NCBI GenBank assembly: GCA_024640305.1
Contig: JAHEFG010000043.1
Coordinates: 248,001 to 312,000 of the forward strand
Reading direction: 5' to 3'
Length of the DNA stretch: 64,000 nucleotides
Source of the DNA: Gammaproteobacteria bacterium
GTDB lineage: Bacteria; Pseudomonadota; Gammaproteobacteria; Steroidobacterales; Woeseiaceae
The notes under the pieces were generated by a model. It was not told the origin of the DNA. It did no database searches and saw only the letters and a list, made by a program, of their open reading frames with translations. Numbering within the stretch: the first letter of the stretch is position 1; each line of letters starts with the position of its first letter. The position numbers and the translations under genes are program-made. Below, one piece after another: positions 62,550 to 64,000 of the stretch.

Positions 62550-63550
62550 GCGATGCAATGCCGATAGTGGCAAGCGCGCCTGGCAAGGTGATTTTGTCTG
62601 GTGAATACGCGGTACTCGATGGTGCGCCGGCCATATGCATGGCTGTCGATCGTCGTGCACGGGTTACTCTCGAATACTGCGATGAGGGTTATAACGTCGT
62701 TGCCGCGCCAGGCTATACGGAGTCAACGGCCCGATTCAGGGTCGCTGACGGTGCAGTGGAATGGCTTGAAGGCGGCGAGGACTTCAAGCTTGTGGAAGAC
62801 TTGTGGCGAACAGCATACGTCGAAACAGGCAGGCACTTTTCAATTCGCCTGGATACAAGCGAATTCGTCGATGCGGCAAGTGGCGCCAAAATTGGTATTG
62901 GTTCCAGTGCCGCGTTGATGAGCGCATTCGCCGCCGCGCTGTGCCATGCTGGCGACGTTGACGAAGACGCCAGCAGGATCGCTTTTGCTGCGCACCGAGC
63001 GCTTCAGGAAGGCCTGGGCAGCGGCGCAGACATAGCGTGCTGCAGTCGCGGCGGTCTGATCGAGTACACGATGGGCAAAGGTACTGGTCACTCTGTCGCT
63101 TGGCCTGAGGGTCTGGTTTTCGGCCTGTTTTGGAGCGGTGTTCCGGCAATTACGAGCGCCAAACTGAAGCAACTTATTAAAAGTGACCCGCGCCCATCGC
63201 GAGCCGCGCTTATGCTCGCCTCGAGGCGTGTGGCGTCGGCCTGGAGCAGTGGTAACGCGCGGCAGGTTCTGCTCGAATATCGGGACTACATACAGGTGCT
63301 GCGGGAATTCAGCGGTGATCATGCACTTGGTATTTTTGACGCCGGTCATGCAGAGATGGGGGCGGTAGCTGAAGCGGCAGGCCTTGTCTACAAGCCGTGT
63401 GGCGCAGGAGGCGGCGATATCGGAATCGTCCTGTGCGACGATGCGGAATCGCTTGCAGCGTTCGTCGATCGTGCAAAAGAGCAGAATTTCCGGCACCTTC
63501 CAATAAGTGCCGACCCACTCGGCGTGCAGGTTACAGGACAAGGTTGTTGA
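62546..63550 (+). CDS. mvaK2: Phosphomevalonate kinase (GHMP kinase)
   Basis: A 334-residue GHMP kinase. SAPGKVILSGEYAVLDGAPA, IGIGSSAALMSAFAAAL (phosphate loop) and SGADIACCSRGGLIEY are closer to phosphomevalonate kinase than to mevalonate kinase, as is the C-terminal GAGGGDIGIVL. It converts phosphomevalonate to the diphosphate used by MvaD. Overlaps mvaD and the reductase gene by 4 bases. Mevalonate kinase remains an alternative. Confidence 0.82.
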   Translation: MSDAMPIVASAPGKVILSGEYAVLDGAPAICMAVDRRARVTLEYCDEGYNVVAAPGYTESTARFRVADGAVEWLEGGEDFKLVEDLWRTAYVETGRHFSIRLDTSEFVDAASGAKIGIGSSAALMSAFAAALCHAGDVDEDASRIAFAAHRALQEGLGSGADIACCSRGGLIEYTMGKGTGHSVAWPEGLVFGLFWSGVPAITSAKLKQLIKSDPRPSRAALMLASRRVASAWSSGNARQVLLEYRDYIQVLREFSGDHALGIFDAGHAEMGAVAEAAGLVYKPCGAGGGDIGIVLCDDAESLAAFVDRAKEQNFRHLPISADPLGVQVTGQGC

Positions 63551-64000
63551 GCGACTCCCGGATCAAAGGTCTCTACCGGCTAAGCATCGCCGAGCGCATT
63601 CGTGCGCTCCGGCAGCAGGGATGGCTATCGGCTGCAGATGCGGAGCTGCTGCAACAGGGCAGGCACGTGTTGTCGCCGGCTGTTGCGGACAGAATGATCG
63701 AGAATGTCGTTGGTGTTTTCGGTTTGCCCATGGCGGTCGCGCCCAATTTCGTCGTTAATGGTCAGGATTACATCGTGCCGATGGTTGTCGAGGAGCCCTC
63801 TATAGTTGCTGCGACGAGTAACGCGGCGCGATTGGCGCGCAGTTGTGGCGGTTTCACCGCATCATGTGCCGAATCACTGCTCGTCGGGCAAATACACGTC
63901 ACGAATGTAGACGATCCGGAATCCGCACTGTCGAGGCTGAACTCCGTCAGCGTCGAGTTGCTCGAGCGGGCCAACGCGGTTCATCCGAGGCTCGTAGCTC
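63547..64000 (+). CDS. mvaA: Class II HMG-CoA reductase, truncated by window end
   Basis: The first 151 codons of an open frame running off the window. It starts with TTG at 63547, overlapping the previous stop by 4 bases. SRIKGLYRLSIAERI, ADRMIENVVGVFGLPMAVAPNF and the substrate motif YIVPMVVEEPSIVAATSNAA are those of the bacterial class II (MvaA) reductase, which forms or degrades mevalonate. In this operon a biosynthetic role is expected. Confidence 0.9.
   Translation, partial: MSDSRIKGLYRLSIAERIRALRQQGWLSAADAELLQQGRHVLSPAVADRMIENVVGVFGLPMAVAPNFVVNGQDYIVPMVVEEPSIVAATSNAARLARSCGGFTASCAESLLVGQIHVTNVDDPESALSRLNSVSVELLERANAVHPRLVA

Noticed and set aside
1..64000. CRISPR arrays, tRNA and rRNA genes, insertion sequences, prophage
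   Set aside because: No regularly spaced direct repeats, no transposase or integrase reading frame, and no recognisable tRNA or rRNA sequence were seen. A covariance-model scan would be needed to exclude a tRNA completely.

Overview
The window is 64 kb of gene-dense bacterial chromosome with about 55 protein genes. I saw no tRNA or rRNA gene, insertion sequence, prophage or CRISPR array. Gene order (polA, engB, cytochrome c4 and dsbA together) and the protein types point to a gammaproteobacterium. The pair of Oar-like TonB receptors, the N-acylated-ornithine type arginine pathway and a mevalonate operon suggest a marine or sediment lineage such as the Woeseiaceae/Steroidobacterales group. That placement is inference from gene content, not from a marker gene.

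Layout. 1-3.6 kb: aromatic amino-acid catabolism (phenylalanine hydroxylase, pterin dehydratase, an SDR resembling dihydropteridine reductase, an aminotransferase), divergent from an Lrp-type regulator. 3.7-12.9 kb: copper/silver resistance (Cys/His-rich exported protein, CusCBA-type RND pump, CopA ATPase, an exported methyltransferase). 12.9-16.5 kb: isoaspartyl peptidase, FAD-linked oxidoreductase and a sodium-coupled amino-acid transporter. 16.5-21.7 kb: branched-chain amino-acid catabolism (leucine dehydrogenase, E1 alpha, E1 beta, E2), again divergent from an Lrp-type regulator. 21.9-26.5 kb: MacA-like adaptor with an ATPase and two FtsX-type permeases. 26.9-33.3 kb: two Oar-like TonB receptors with strong terminators. 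33.3-38.4 kb: DUF885 peptidase, L,D-transpeptidase, DsbA-like lipoprotein, cytochrome c4, engB.

38.4-49.7 kb is one long minus-strand unit: argR, argG, a DUF1611 protein, argC, argD, an N-acylornithine-type carbamoyltransferase, argB, argH, an LptM-like lipoprotein and polA. Most junctions overlap by 4 bases or are nearly abutting. A paired palindrome that looks like an ArgR operator precedes argR. A candidate small RNA lies after polA, at the locus that holds Spot 42 in E. coli. The unit encodes no recognisable N-acetylglutamate synthase or deacylase, which makes the embedded DUF1611 protein the most interesting gene in the window.

49.8-61.5 kb: carboxylesterase, NudC, an orphan FlhC-like regulator divergent from an unknown protein, an ABC-2 exporter, a YedK/HMCES protein, a DAK2-DegV fusion, GspB and ExeA/GspA-like secretion proteins, DNA polymerase IV and farnesyl diphosphate synthase. 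61.6-64 kb: a mevalonate operon (mvaD, phosphomevalonate kinase, class II HMG-CoA reductase cut by the window end), divergent from the prenyl synthase that uses its products.

Many real starts lie downstream of the longest possible reading frame. One gene (isoaspartyl peptidase, 12864) appears to lack any standard start codon.
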